A stretch of 64,000 nt of DNA from Littorina saxatilis (taxonomy: Eukaryota > Mollusca > Gastropoda > Littorinimorpha > Littorinidae): contig NC_090261.1 of the NCBI RefSeq assembly GCF_037325665.1, forward strand, positions 60,368,492 through 60,432,491, read 5' to 3'. A model generated the notes under the pieces. The model ran no database searches. It was given only the letters and a program-made list of their open reading frames with translations, and was not told the DNA's origin. Below are positions 24,159 to 32,484 of the stretch, piece by piece; the stretch's first letter is position 1, and every line of letters begins with the position of its first letter. The position numbers and the translations under genes are program-made.

Positions 24159-24396
24159 TGCACGCTCAAACAAATTAACACAAAACAAACAAACGGTTAG
24201 CATGAGCACAATTTCATCTTCACCTGCCAGTAATATTGAGAGAGTGTTGGCCGGAGTGTCGGTCGCTGCTCAAAGAGCAGTGAGAGTTCCAGCAATCCCA
24301 ATGGTCAAGGGATTCAAAGTCTGCATTCTGTAACAGCTCTCCTGCGGTCAGTGCAGACAGAGCTGCTAATGCTATCAAATTGCCAAGTATCACCAT
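11998..24396 (-). CDS. Secreted CBM4/9-GH10 glycoside hydrolase (endo-beta-1,4-xylanase family), 12 exons
   Basis: Predicted secreted enzyme of 565 residues from 12 exons that I joined by GT-AG junctions and phase; the exon lengths sum to 1698 nt with no internal stop. GH10 enzymes are retaining endo-xylanases, and gastropod members can also attack cellulose. Order: signal peptide (about 1-17, [16 protein letters not shown]), a CBM4/9-like jelly roll (about 20-170), the GH10 barrel (about 205-495) and a C-terminal beta extension. The acid/base is E336 in WDVNNENLH and the nucleophile E438 in WVSELDV. Odd points: the usual N of the ENALKW motif is S (PESAVKW), and the usual H of RGHxxxW is S (RGSNLVW). 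Introns carry many mobile elements. The start is the first ATG ahead of the hydrophobic segment; upstream non-coding exons and the promoter are not identified. Family assignment is firm; the substrate is inferred. Confidence 0.93.
12760..12978 (-). CDS. GH10 gene exon 11: nucleophile
   Basis: Encodes [20 protein letters not shown] (E438, nucleophile) and [15 protein letters not shown], the aromatic motif that closes the glycone side of the cleft. Acceptor TGCCAG, donor GTAACT, phase 0 on both sides. Confidence 0.96.
13042..13185 (+). mobile_element. 5'-truncated RTE-like LINE 3' end
   Basis: In GH10 intron 10. A plus-strand frame gives [18 protein letters not shown], the kind of C-terminus seen in RTE-type LINEs, followed by an AGA tail. 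It is flanked by identical 14-bp target-site duplications GAACTCTTTGTCTT (13028-13041 and 13186-13199). The length of only 144 bp shows strong 5' truncation. Confidence 0.75.
13538..13648 (-). CDS. GH10 gene exon 10
   Basis: Encodes [20 protein letters not shown] and then [12 protein letters not shown]; the H of QCH is the conserved active-site histidine. Acceptor CCACAG, donor GTACGA, phase 0 on both sides. Confidence 0.95.
13759..14001. mobile_element. G-run/C-run element, degenerate
   Basis: In GH10 intron 9. Starts CAGGGCTGGATTTAG and ends in a long C run after TTCCGGAACCCC, like the elements at 31811-32147 and 30124-30403. The boundaries are approximate. Confidence 0.4.
14151..14322 (-). 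CDS. GH10 gene exon 9: acid/base glutamate
   Basis: Encodes [19 protein letters not shown], where E of NNE (E336) is the general acid/base, and [11 protein letters not shown], the LNDYN-like motif. Donor GTGAGG, phase 0. Confidence 0.95.
14502..14616 (+). mobile_element. Minimal tRNA-derived SINE (115 bp)
   Basis: In GH10 intron 8. It has a tRNA-like head with an A-box-like TGGCTTGGTGG, a perfect B box (GGTTCGAATCC) and complementary ends (CGGGCGC/GCGCCG), a short spacer and a GAA tail. Flanked by 8-bp duplications ATAATCGA (14494-14501 and 14617-14624). The head folds only roughly as a tRNA and sits in a retroposon, so I do not call it a working tRNA gene. Confidence 0.8.
14833..14970 (-). 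CDS. GH10 gene exon 8
   Basis: Encodes [19 protein letters not shown] and the following helix. The His normally found after RG is Ser (codon TCC). Acceptor CTCAG, donor GTGAGT, phase 2 at both ends. Confidence 0.93.
15070..16827 (+). mobile_element. MULE-like DNA transposon remnant with sub-terminal repeat clusters
   Basis: In GH10 intron 7, opposite in strand to the gene. The ends are inverted: CCAGCAAATTAGATGG on the left and the reverse complement of CCAGCAAAATAGATGG on the right. Inside the left end about a dozen variants of CAGCAAATTRGATG run to about 15335; inside the right end the same word recurs inverted (TTTGCTG) from about 16625. Only a C-terminal transposase frame remains (15497-16318). 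I found no convincing 9-10 bp target-site duplication. A (TG)n run (16443-16541) lies inside. Confidence 0.7.
15497..16318 (+). pseudogene. MULE-type transposase C-terminal part with SWIM zinc finger and AT-hook
   Basis: A 273-residue frame. It contains [18 protein letters not shown], a segment typical of MULE transposases near the catalytic glutamate, then a SWIM-type CxCxnCxH finger ([14 protein letters not shown], residues about 227-240) and an AT-hook-like basic tail [11 protein letters not shown]. Transposases of this class are usually 600 residues or more. The N-terminal DNA-binding region and first catalytic aspartates are absent, so this is a deletion derivative rather than a working enzyme. 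A host gene derived from such a transposase is less likely because the frame sits between the element's own inverted ends. Confidence 0.75.
17746..17801 (-). CDS. GH10 gene exon 7: 56-nt exon
   Basis: Encodes [19 protein letters not shown], the helix before the substrate-binding RG motif. Acceptor TTGCAG, donor GTAAGA; the join to exon 8 is in phase 2. Confidence 0.88.
17985..18570 (+). repeat. Dispersed repeat rich in TCAAGGTCA motifs, copy 1
   Basis: In GH10 intron 6. It matches the inverse of 63556-64000 over hundreds of bases. It carries TGACCTTGACCTTGA or its complement four times, a GGACGTCCGGACGG segment with a GGAC run, and ends in a short palindromic stretch (AGACTCACTTTTGCTTCG against GCATGTGAGTC). 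It encodes no protein. Confidence 0.85.
19272..19433 (-). CDS. GH10 gene exon 6: start of the barrel
   Basis: Encodes [17 protein letters not shown] and [20 protein letters not shown] of the KW pair is kept; the preceding N found in most GH10 enzymes is S here. Phase 0 on both sides, donor GTAGGT. Confidence 0.93.
19541..19633. repeat. (CAA)n-(CAC)n-(CAA)n microsatellite
   Basis: In GH10 intron 5. It produces an apparent glutamine/proline-rich plus-strand frame that is not a gene. Confidence 0.95.
19862..19907 (-). CDS. GH10 gene exon 5: 46-nt micro-exon
   Basis: Encodes [16 protein letters not shown] between acceptor CACCAG and donor GTAAGT. It is short but needed: it alone joins the phase-2 end of exon 4 to the phase-0 start of exon 6. 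Confidence 0.85.
20220..20385 (-). CDS. GH10 gene exon 4: end of CBM and linker
   Basis: Encodes [20 protein letters not shown], matching the closing strand of CBM4/9 modules, then the charged linker [12 protein letters not shown]. The acceptor (CAAAG) follows a long TG run with almost no pyrimidine tract. The donor is GTAAGT, in phase 2. Confidence 0.88.
20391..20569. repeat. (CA)n tract adjoining the exon 4 acceptor
   Basis: Imperfect CA repeats with CGCACG interruptions in GH10 intron 3. On the gene's strand they read as TG repeats and stop 5-6 bp before the exon 4 splice site. Confidence 0.95.
20694..21246. repeat. Tandem repeat, 79-bp unit x7
   Basis: In GH10 intron 3. Each unit starts GATACCTTCATTCTCTGTAC and ends with CATTCTTTCTCTCAGTC. 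Units start at 20694 and every 79 bp to 21168. Only a few substitutions separate them (for example CTTTGTAG or CTTTCTAG), so the expansion is recent. Confidence 0.97.
21316..21417. repeat. Fold-back, perfect 38-bp arms
   Basis: Arms at 21316-21353 and 21380-21417 are exact reverse complements (outer word AGCTTGTATCAAATCGCC), separated by 26 bp of TACTAC-like sequence. In GH10 intron 3. Confidence 0.95.
21991..22092 (-). CDS. GH10 gene exon 3: CBM4/9
   Basis: Acceptor TGCAG and donor GTAGGC. Encodes [20 protein letters not shown], with the W that follows the KTSDG turn common in this module. Phase 1 on both sides. Confidence 0.9.
22137..22493. repeat. Dispersed repeat with CACCCCCG/CGGGGGTG ends, copy 1
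   Basis: In GH10 intron 2; its left edge lies about 45 bp from exon 3. It matches 40756-41079 closely, including AACTCCCTAACCGTGTGTTT and ATTCTTGAGATCTATATGCG. A core from CACCCCCG (22163) to CGGGGGTG is inverted at its tips, but both copies share about 25 bp outside the left tip. Non-coding; class unknown. Confidence 0.8.
22545..22660. repeat. Sequence related to the 28-bp array flank
   Basis: Contains TAATGTAACGTTTAGTATTG and then TCAATAATAAACATTCCC with ACCTACAATTTC. The same order follows the last satellite units at 11515-11575 (TCAATAATAAACGTTCC, ACCTACCATTC). This suggests a dispersed element from which the satellite grew. In GH10 intron 2. Confidence 0.6.
22903..23039 (-). CDS. GH10 gene exon 2: CBM4/9 core
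   Basis: Acceptor CCCAG and donor GTCAGT. Encodes [20 protein letters not shown], typical CBM4/9 beta strands. Starts in phase 2, ends in phase 1. Confidence 0.92.
23093..23511 (-). mobile_element. SINE-like retroposon with (AAAG)n tail, copy A
   Basis: In GH10 intron 1, inserted on the gene's strand. Flanked by identical 12-bp target-site duplications ATTGGTATAGTT (23081-23092 and 23512-23523). It reads CCCGCGGGTTAGG, then AGAGGCGACTAACGG, and ends AACGTCGTTTTCAACC (as complement) before the AAAG tail. It matches copy B at 28935-29348 along its length. I saw no obvious tRNA promoter boxes, so the head type is open. Confidence 0.88.
23938..24156. repeat. (GACA)n-(CA)n microsatellite
   Basis: In GH10 intron 1. 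It generates cysteine/valine- or serine-rich spurious frames on the minus strand. Confidence 0.95.
24224..24396 (-). CDS. GH10 gene exon 1: signal peptide and start of CBM
   Basis: Begins at ATG 24396 and encodes a hydrophobic leader, then [16 protein letters not shown], the usual opening of CBM4/9 modules. The donor is GTGAAG; the exon ends in phase 2. Confidence 0.9.
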
Positions 24397-24639
24397 GGTT
24401 TTCCAGGAGCAGCGCCCACCTTAGACGCCGTGTCGACAAGAGCTCTCTGACGAAAACAGAATCCGCTGGTTCAGTTTGCTGGAACAAACGGTTACTGATT
24501 GTGATTTGTTTTTGCGTGTGACAGATAAGACGTGCAATGTCAACGGAGTAGGTATCCGGGTCATTGGAGCCAACTGTGCCAGGTACGCGATGTTCACAGT
24601 ATGGTATGTTGGTATGCTTGGCACAAAGGGTCAACAATC

Positions 24640-24870
24640 TCCAAAAAATAAGGCCTCAAGAAAATAGGGCCTTTTTCGGAAAATAAGGACTGATTTTAAA
24701 GAAATAAGACCTATTTTCAAATCAAGGCCATAGATATTTCAGGTCTTTTAAAGATAAGACCTTATTTTAAAAATAAAGCCTTACAAGTAGACGGGGACCA
24801 TCCGTCGCGATATAACCTTGAATGGTTGAAAACGACGTTAAACACCAAATAAAGAAAGAAAGAAAGAAAG
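24640..24870. repeat. AAATAAGGCC-type repeat and 5'-truncated SINE tail
   Basis: 24640-24790 repeats AAATAAGRCCT words on both strands. 24806-24870 is the last ~45 bp of the SINE seen at 23093 and 28935 (GTCGCGATATAACCTTGAAT) with its AAAG tail. It lies upstream of the GH10 start. Confidence 0.6.
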
Positions 24871-25943
24871 AGGGACCATTTTGACCTTTTGTGCCTGTGC
24901 TGGCAGCCGCATTGCGGACAGGTTGTGGCAGACCTTCACGAAATTCACGTGGAAACCGTGCGGGTATCGGGTGATTTCGCTCACCGTTTAGATCACGTGT
25001 TCCAAGCATGCTATAGGTGTGTTTGGTAGGCGAACAGTGATTGATCAGGAAGATCGCTTGGTTTGGGGAAGCGACTGCCGATTGATCAGGGAGATCACAT
25101 GGTCTTTCTTTCTTTTCTACAAGCTGGGCAGACGACAGGTCTGGGGTATTGCTCTGTTGACTAAGATTTGGAGGATTCCAACGCGTTGAAAGACTGGTTT
25201 AGGTCTGCCAACGGGCTTCTGATGTTAGTTCCATACACAGAAGGCTTAGGACAGAGAAATTTGGCCTTTCGCTGACGAGCGGGAGCCAAATATTCAAGCG
25301 GTTTGCTTGGGAGAGCTGCGTTCCACGAGCTATTGAGGTATTTAGACGTTACTTTACGTTGGTGACCGGTCAATGTTTGTGAAATGTAAACTCTGTGTCT
25401 TGTTTCTCCATTATAGCGTATAACTTGCTCATTATAACGCTAAATTGTAATCTGTATATGGTTTTTGCAGATATGGAGAGGCGGAGAAAATGTCTTGAGT
25501 TGTTATTAAAAGTCTATCCTTGCAGGTACCACGTGCTCGCTCAGGGGGAAGTTAGATATATATGTTTAAAGGTGGTAAAAGGGGGGATTGTGGGCATGGT
25601 CACTGCACCAATTGCTCTTGTTTCAGCTTGTTCCTGGTTGTTGCTGGAGGTGTTGCTGGTTGTTGCTGGAGGTGTTGCTGTACGTTTGCTGGACGTTTGC
25701 TACCTGGCTGCTACCTGTTTGCAGTTGAAGACGGGCTACACTGTTGCTGTCCTTTGCTGTATGGTTGCTGTTCTACGGCTGTTACTGGTGTTGCTGCAAC
25801 TTTCACCTCTATACATCACTGTGCCACTGTTTCATCGAATGGACCCTGGCTACACCGAGAGTTGAGTGCACCCATGCGTAAACGCCCCCCCCCCCCCCCC
25901 CCCCACCTTGTCATCTTTCTAACCCTTTATGACGAACTTTGAG
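24871..25943. other. Intergenic, no gene recognised
   Basis: A segment rich in GTTGCTGGAGGTGTTGCTG words (25640-25800) opens plus-strand frames (25395-25865, 25562-25942) of odd composition without domains. A C run occurs at 25887. I see no supported gene. Confidence 0.4.
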
Positions 25944-26460
25944 TTGTGACAACGTGGAGTGTTAACGCCTGTACAGTCTAAGACTTTTTACAGAGCAGCT
26001 AAGTGTTTTCTAACTTTACACGGTTCAGCGTGTTCTTATTATTTCATAAACTCTAACTGGCTTTTGTCAGTTATTATTGCTTTACGACTTGGTCGTAAAA
26101 ACACTTTTGGCTTCACGAGAAGAGGGAGGTGGAGAGTTAGTGTATATAAACAGACGTCTAGAACTTATACCTTTGTTGATTCTTACTTCTTTGTGTGACT
26201 GCGAGAGTGGGTCGTGGTGTGGTTAGTCAGTTAGCAGTAATTGACCGTTTAAGGTCATTCATTTGACTTTAAAACGTGATAAGGGTCGGTGGTCAATAAA
26301 ACCCTGAGAAGATTTGTTTCCAAACATCGTCAACTGTAGTGTTGCTCCTAGGCCTAAGTTTTTTTTTCTCTCACTGGTCCACACTTTTTTTCTTCTGATT
26401 TGAAGCACTGTTGTGACCACTGGCTAGTCAGCCTGCTGTCCGGTACATTTTGACATGTTG
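25944..26460 (+). mobile_element. Possible solo LTR
   Basis: A block starting TGTGACAACG has a TATA-like GTGTATATAAACAG near 26142, an AATAAA about 150 bp later (26295), and TTTGACA near 26450. This order is what an LTR would show. I found no partner LTR, flanking duplication or internal genes, so this is tentative; an ordinary promoter and polyadenylation site by chance is equally possible. Confidence 0.2.
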
Positions 26461-26845
26461 GAGGCCCTCTGATTGAAAAAATATTGTGATAAATCTTGAA
26501 GAAGTTGGCCGCTGAGGTAAATCCACTTCCTCTCCACTGTATAGTTCTTGTTCATCAGACTGTTACTGAAACAAACAGTTCAGAATATCATTAGTGCGTA
26601 GGCCTATAGTCCTTAAGCCAAAACACTGCAGCTTTTTTCTTTCACCTCTCCATCTACTTATTTGTTTTGCTTTTGTACGTAGTACACTCACTCTTATCAC
26701 ACAGAGTTTCTCAAATAAAAAAGAAACAAAACTAAAAACAGAGGAAACAAGCAAACAAACACCACCACAACCAAGAAGAAGAACAACCTAGCTGAAGACA
26801 AGCTGTTTTGCATAACGCAAACATGTGCATAATTCAAAATGGTAA

Positions 26846-27208
26846 TCGGGACCTTCCGCGGGGTCGTCCGCCACCTCCACGCCCAAGTCCATCTCCAGCA
26901 AAGACTCGCCGCTGCTGACCGCCAAGCAGACCTCGCCCAAGAGCTCCGCGCTGCCCGTGCTCACCAACGGTCACGGGGCTCGCAAGGACAAGGACAAGAA
27001 CGGCAAGAACGGCTCCAAGGACAAGACCTCCGCCAGCTGCAGCAGCCTCACCTCCTCGCCGTCCGGCAAGAACGGGAACAAGCCCGGAAACGGCAACGGA
27101 AGCAGCAAGCTCCCTCTGTTCAGCAGCAAGTCACCAGTGCTAGGGTCCTCTTCGCCCTCCCCTGTGAAGGATTCCAAGCTGCGCAAGAAAGAGAAAGAAA
27201 ACGGGAAG
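26846..27208 (+). CDS. Orphan exon of an unidentified gene (S/K/N/G-rich)
   Basis: A 121-codon stretch, open from just after a TAA at 26843, has strong G/C third positions, unlike its AT-rich surroundings, and ends at an excellent donor (GGGAAG, then GTGAGTG). It encodes a disordered, basic, Ser/Lys/Asn/Gly-rich segment: SPLLTAKQTSPKSSALPVLT, DKDKNGKNGSKDK, SSKSPVLGSSSPSPVKDS and LRKKEKENGK. No domain is visible and I do not recognise the family. The left border is a problem: the only nearby AG with a pyrimidine-rich lead is at 26897-26898, inside the coding-like part. It could start there, be a captured gene fragment, or continue a transcript with an unusual acceptor. No neighbouring exon was found. 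Confidence 0.45.
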
Positions 27209-27379
27209 GTGAGTGTGAAGAGTTCGACCATCAGTTGTGTTTTCAATTCTTAGAATCGTTCTTATTGACGACATTGTGTGTACATGCCGATGTAGCATGC
27301 ATTCACCTATTTTTTTTTATTGTGAATACGTTTGCTTCAGCCCTTTTACGGTGTAAAGCAAGTAAACCGTGTTTTTATC

Positions 27380-27600
27380 ATGGCACCTTGTTGTGACCTG
27401 TTTTTGTGGAGCGTTACTGTTTTTACGTGTGAGACTCACGTGCTCCTTGTTGTGACATGGTTTTGGTGTGAGCGTTGCTAAACTGCGTCGTAAGTTTAAG
27501 AATACGTGTGAGATTCACGTGCTCTTTTCCGTGTCCTGGTTTTGGTGTGAGCGCTGTAGAACTGCGTTGTATGCTTTAGAATACGTGTGACTCACGTTTT
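27380..27600. repeat. Degenerate tandem repeat, ~80 bp x3
   Basis: ACGTGTGAGACTCACGTG-like words recur at 27424, 27504 and 27582, each followed in the first two units by TGGTTTTGGTGTGAGCG. Confidence 0.75.
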
Positions 27601-28924
27601 TTTAGTGTCAGTTAGTTCTTTGATCTTCTTTCTGTAAAATATACTGTTTCAAGTTTTGAGCATGCACGAGGTGCGTGATCAGTTACTGATTGGCTGTAAA
27701 TAGTAGTCTCACCCAATCCTGTTTTAGGAATGTTGTTGGTTGGTCAATGTGGTGACCTTTTACCTTTAAATAACTATTCCATGTTAAGTTTTTGTTTTCT
27801 ATAAATATTACTGTCTGACTTTCTCTCTTCAGTCGATCTGAGGGTTTTATGAAGTGTTTGGATTTTCGTTCTGTAAACGTATGAAGGTTAACAAGTAAAC
27901 CAATGGAATGTTTCTTGTTGTGTTTTAACGTCAACGTAATGTTTTTTGAAGACAGTTGTATCTCAAGTGTGAATTGTTTTGTGCCCTTCGTTTGGGAGGC
28001 TACACGTTTCGGTACTCTGGTCAACCCACACAGCGCAAAAAACTAAACAGAAAGGAAAAGAGAAAAGAAAACAAATTATTAGACATGGCAAAGGTATCAA
28101 AAATGCATAAACAAAACGCAAGAAACAAAAAGGGAAAAATAAACAATCACAAGACAGGAGAAGACAAACAGACAAGAAAGTTACAATACCAAACACTCGT
28201 TGGTTAATCCTTTAACAGTAATAAAGGATTACGTTCCTTACGTTAAACAATACAATAAACACTAAGAATACTCAAGAAACTTAGCATAAATACGTTTAAA
28301 TCCAAAATGGCTACTTTCAGGAAAATACAAAACGTTGACTCATCAGGCCAGGAATACAAAGCAAACTGTCATACCAAAAAGTCTCTAAAACGACAACGTT
28401 CCTGCGTTAATCAAAGTCACAAACAAGATATTTCCTCATCCAATTTCCCCCAATAGCGTTATTAGAAATAAGCTCGTTTACAAAACGATCACCACAGACC
28501 GCAAGCTCTTTTACCTAAATTCCTTTAACGTAAGGCTAGGATAAGTCAGAGAAAACGTTTCATCTTCGAACTTCGTTAACCACAGAAAACACAAGTTATC
28601 ATTATAAACATTAGCGACTTTCTAGCGTCTACAAATCATTGCTGTACGTTTCACAAAACTAGAATAGTTGAACACACAATAAAGAAACACTACAACATGT
28701 CAGACTTTCAACTCATGTTTAAACAACTCACAAAGTCATTTCAAAATGGCGACCAAAATACAACACAAACTGAAACAAGTAACAACAAAATTACCCAATA
28801 CTGTAACTCTATATATATACAATACTGATACCTAGTATCAGATGTAAAGTAATAAACCAGTATTTTTGCGCGTTATCGCTTGTAACCTGTGTTTGTCATT
28901 TCGTATGAACAATTTGTAGTACCA
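27601..28924. other. AT-rich intergenic, nothing recognised
   Basis: No domain-bearing frame, RNA gene or clear repeat was seen. Short lysine-rich frames reflect A-rich sequence. Confidence 0.5.
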
Positions 28925-28934
28925 GCCTCGCACA

Positions 28935-29348
28935 ACCCCCCGCGGGTTAGGGGGTGTCCCATATTGGGACGAGAAAGAATTTACCCGATGCTACCCAGCA
29001 TGTCGTAAGAGGCGACTAACGGTTCTGTTTCTCCTTTTACCCTTGTTAAGTGTTTCTTGTATAGAATATAGTCAATGTTTGTAAAGATTTTAGTCAAGCA
29101 GTATGTAAGAAATGTTAAGTCCTTTGTACTGGAAACTTGCATTCTCCCAGTAAGGTCATATATTGTACTACGTTGCAAGCCCCTGGAGCAATTTTTTTAT
29201 TAGTGCTTTTGTGAACAAGAAACAATTAACAAGTGGCTCTGTCCCATCTCCCCCCCTTTCCCCTATCCCATCTCCCCCCTTTCCCCGTCGCGATATAACC
29301 TTGAATGGTTGAAAACGACGTTAAACACCAAAGAAAGAAAGAAAGAAA
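28935..29348 (+). mobile_element. SINE-like retroposon with (AAAG)n tail, copy B
   Basis: Same family as copy A, opposite orientation, flanked by exact 10-bp duplications GCCTCGCACA (28925-28934 and 29349-29358). The head is CCCCCCGCGGGTTAGG and the tail AACACCAAAGAAAG. The duplications fix both ends, so this copy defines the full length of about 414 bp. Confidence 0.92.
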
Positions 29349-29358
29349 GCCTCGCACA

Positions 29359-30123
29359 CGAAGGCGCGCACATTGTGTGAACGCATTCAATCTAATATCC
29401 GAGAAACCCTTGAAAGGGACGTAAGCGCTATGAAATGCATTAGACGTGTGCAACAAGAGTAAGTAAGAGTTATGGGCAACCAATCTCTTAGCACCTGAGA
29501 GGATAACAAGCATTAAAAAGAACAGGCGACTTTCATTTCATTCGAATTTAATCTGGCGGTTCACCTGGACAGATGTCTAATAAACGAAGCTTCAATAGTT
29601 CTCGGCCAAAACGTACCTAAAGATAGTTTCAAGTAAGTTGTTTACGTACATTTAAGAATTTTAAAGCCTATTTTTGAAGCGCGCTAGGTCTCTTCAAAAG
29701 TCAATAACAGAAAACAGTATAACAAAGAATGTTTCGTAACCACTACGGCAGCGATGGCCGTAAAAAAAAACCAAAAAAAACCGAACGTTTATCACCCGAA
29801 TGAATTGGAGCACACAATTGTTCCTTGTCGTCAACTGCATGTCACGTGGTAAACAGATTCAAAATAAACCATGCAGGAATGCATTGTAACGCTGCGACCG
29901 TCGATCGAACTATCGTACCCTATACAAAGTTCTGCTGCAGTAGATTATAGGGGACAATACTTTAATCAACTGGTCCCCGCCCAGCACTTTGGTACAAGTC
30001 CGTGTGACAGCAACTGCGCAGCATTTCACCGCTGAAAACATCGGTTGAACGCTGATCGCAAAGTCTCTCCTCTGACCGATACAAATACAGTTGCAAGAAA
30101 AGTATTCAGTACCTATCCTACGA
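29359..30123. other. Intergenic, nothing recognised
   Basis: No gene or repeat could be supported in this stretch. Confidence 0.5.
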
Positions 30124-30403
30124 TGGGCGGATTAGGGGGGGGGGGGTTACATGGGTTCCGAGCCCCCCCCCCCCCCCCCCCCCGGCTGTCAATAAAAATT
30201 AACACTAACTTTAAAAAAATAATGAGTGGCTGCTGACACCAGTTGATCATGTTTAAAATCAAGGATAAGCCATAAAATAGCTAAAACTCTTCAGCTTCTG
30301 GGGGGCCTTGCCTTGCCCATGTACCCCACAAGGGATCTACCCCTGGAGCCCAGGTTGTAACCCCCCCCCCCCCCCTCCTTCTGGCTTAACTGCTCCGCCC
30401 CTG
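30124..30403. mobile_element. G-run/C-run element
   Basis: Starts GGGCGGATTAGGGGG and ends CTGCTCCGCCCCTG, with long G and C homopolymers and GGATCTACCCCTGGAGCCC inside. The inverted tips match those of 31811-32147. Confidence 0.5.
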
Positions 30404-31199
30404 CCTACCCTACCCTACCTTACCCTCTTAAAGGTACATGTAGTGTCCTCTTGGTGTAAGCGGAAATGTACACTACCTCAGATCTGCCCAGACCTCTACA
30501 TTGGTACACTGCTACTAATACAGTCGCCAGCCTGGCTGCTTAAAGATACGTGTATATTGTCTAAGCCGCCGTTTTGGAGTTTTCTGGCGACTCGGACCTT
30601 AAAAAGTTAAAGGGACATTCGTTGTACTGTAATTTAAAAACACCTGCAATGATTTGCTCAAAACGGCTTCGAAACTATGACAAATAATTAAATGAATTTT
30701 AATCAGCGAGCGGTTTGCATCGCCCAGCTCTCCTGTCAGGAGTCATCCTTATCTATTTAGTTTTCATAGATACCCATTCGTCAAAGTAGATCAAGACCGT
30801 TGGATTAAGGAAGTCAAATGTACAGTCTAGCTTATGCATGCAAATTATGTGCCATACAGCGCTAAAACGCTTCGCACAACAGAAACAGACACAATGTCGG
30901 TTGGAGAATATCAAGGTCTGCAATGACTACCAAACACAGCATTCAGATTTGAAAAATAGAACGCTCAAACACTAATTCTAAGACCTTCCTCGTGAGTATT
31001 GTCATCTATTCAACGCCCAAAATGTACTCTGCAGCTCTCGGTTCAATTTTACATCTGTATCTCTGGGAATAGTGCATGCAATACTCGGGGACGAAAGGTA
31101 GGACGAAAATTATGACTCGCTCAAAGAACGTCCCAATGAGAACTACCGTCTGGAAAACCCACTCAAAACACACCCGTTTTCAATTTGAGTGACTCGGCG
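30404..31199. other. Intergenic, nothing recognised
   Basis: No supported coding or RNA feature in this stretch. Confidence 0.5.
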
Positions 31200-31475
31200 C
31201 TCAAACATTTATGTTAAGGTATTCCACGTGTGTGGTCACATAAAAGCAAGATCTAGATCTTTAAACTTTTCAGGACGTGTACGGAAACGTGTACGTGTAG
31301 CTTCATCAAATCTAGGTTTTACGTCACGCGTTTGCCAAGATCTGCAGTCTTGGTGGGAGCAAAACAACGTATGCATTTGGAACATTGGACAAAAAAGTGA
31401 GTCACGGGTGACGCAATACGTACACGTACACGTACAGGTCTTTGCTACACGTTCGACCATCTAGAACACTGTAAT
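31200..31475. repeat. Dispersed repeat, copy 1
   Basis: Matches the inverse of 52524-52735 (shared GATCTGCAGTCTTGGTGGG and AGTGAGTCACGGGTGACGCA). It ends TCTAGAACACTGTA in both. The frames in it are open in both copies but show no protein character. Confidence 0.8.
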
Positions 31476-31810
31476 TACTACTCCCAGCCTGAACTGCATA
31501 GCTCTTGGGGCGATCTGAGACAGTGTTCTTGTTAGATATAATTTTGTTAAAGTGCAGAGTAGGATTTGTATTTCTTCCTCTAAGTTAATTTTACAAATTG
31601 ACATAATAAGTATCACTCAAGAAACGAATTCAGAACTATGGGATTGCATTTTAGTTTGGAAGCTAAATCACTGATTTAAGTTATTTGTCATTTAAAATTA
31701 GGCTTGACATTGAAATTGCAATTACAGATACAAAAAGTCTTACATTGTATTCTTGTGTATGTCCTGAGTATAAAGCTTATATAAGTATTCAATGTTTGGG
31801 TTGAACACGG

Positions 31811-32147
31811 CAGGGGCGGATCAGTTCATTTTAGGGGGGGGGGGGGGGTTTCCAAAAGTATATTGTGAAGATATGGGTGTGAAGGCGCAAAGCGCCGAGC
31901 CGACGGCGCGAAGCGCCTAGCTTGCTAGGGGGGTCCGGGGGCATGCTCCAACGGAAAATTTTGAAAAAAAGGATGCAAAATGGTGCAATCTGGTGCATTC
32001 TGAGGATGATCATTACCAGTTTCAGGCAGCAGATTTTGTCCAACAACAACCAAAAAAAAAAAAAAGATAATAATAATTTTTTGGCTGGGGGGGGGGGGGG
32101 TTCCGGAAACCCCAGAAACCAAACCCCCCCCCCCTCGTCCGCCCCTG
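31811..32147. mobile_element. G-run/C-run inverted-repeat element
   Basis: Tips CAGGGGCGGA and TCCGCCCCTG are perfect inverted repeats, followed inward by long G and C runs. The inner part has CGCAAAGCGCCGAGCCGACG. A related design is seen at 30124 and 50388. Confidence 0.7.
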
Positions 32148-32484
32148 TCACGTGCTCAAAACTCAGAAAGTCTCGTCATAGTGAGCAGTCAGACATGATT
32201 TTTGCTAAATGTCCAAGTGGATACATGCTCTTACCGCATTTTAAAGTTTAGACAGGTCTCAGGTGAGATACAGTATTGGGGTTTCACACACAACACGAGA
32301 AGACTGGTACCTCAACAGGTTGCGTGAGAAATCTCTATAGTATGTACAAACACCAGTAGTTCTTCCCTCACCCCCCCCCCCCCCCCCCCCACTAAACAAG
32401 TGTGACAAGAAATGAGCTTCTGAGAACCTTCTTTACTTAACCGTGATAAACCTAAATGTAAATAGTTTTAAACACTTCTCACTG

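Noticed and set aside
24314-24637. 107-residue minus-strand frame upstream of GH10
   Set aside because: It overlaps GH10 exon 1 in another frame and lacks any domain.
25395-25942. Cys/Leu-rich overlapping plus-strand frames
   Set aside because: Both come from GTTGCTG-type repeats; no coherent protein features and no splice support.
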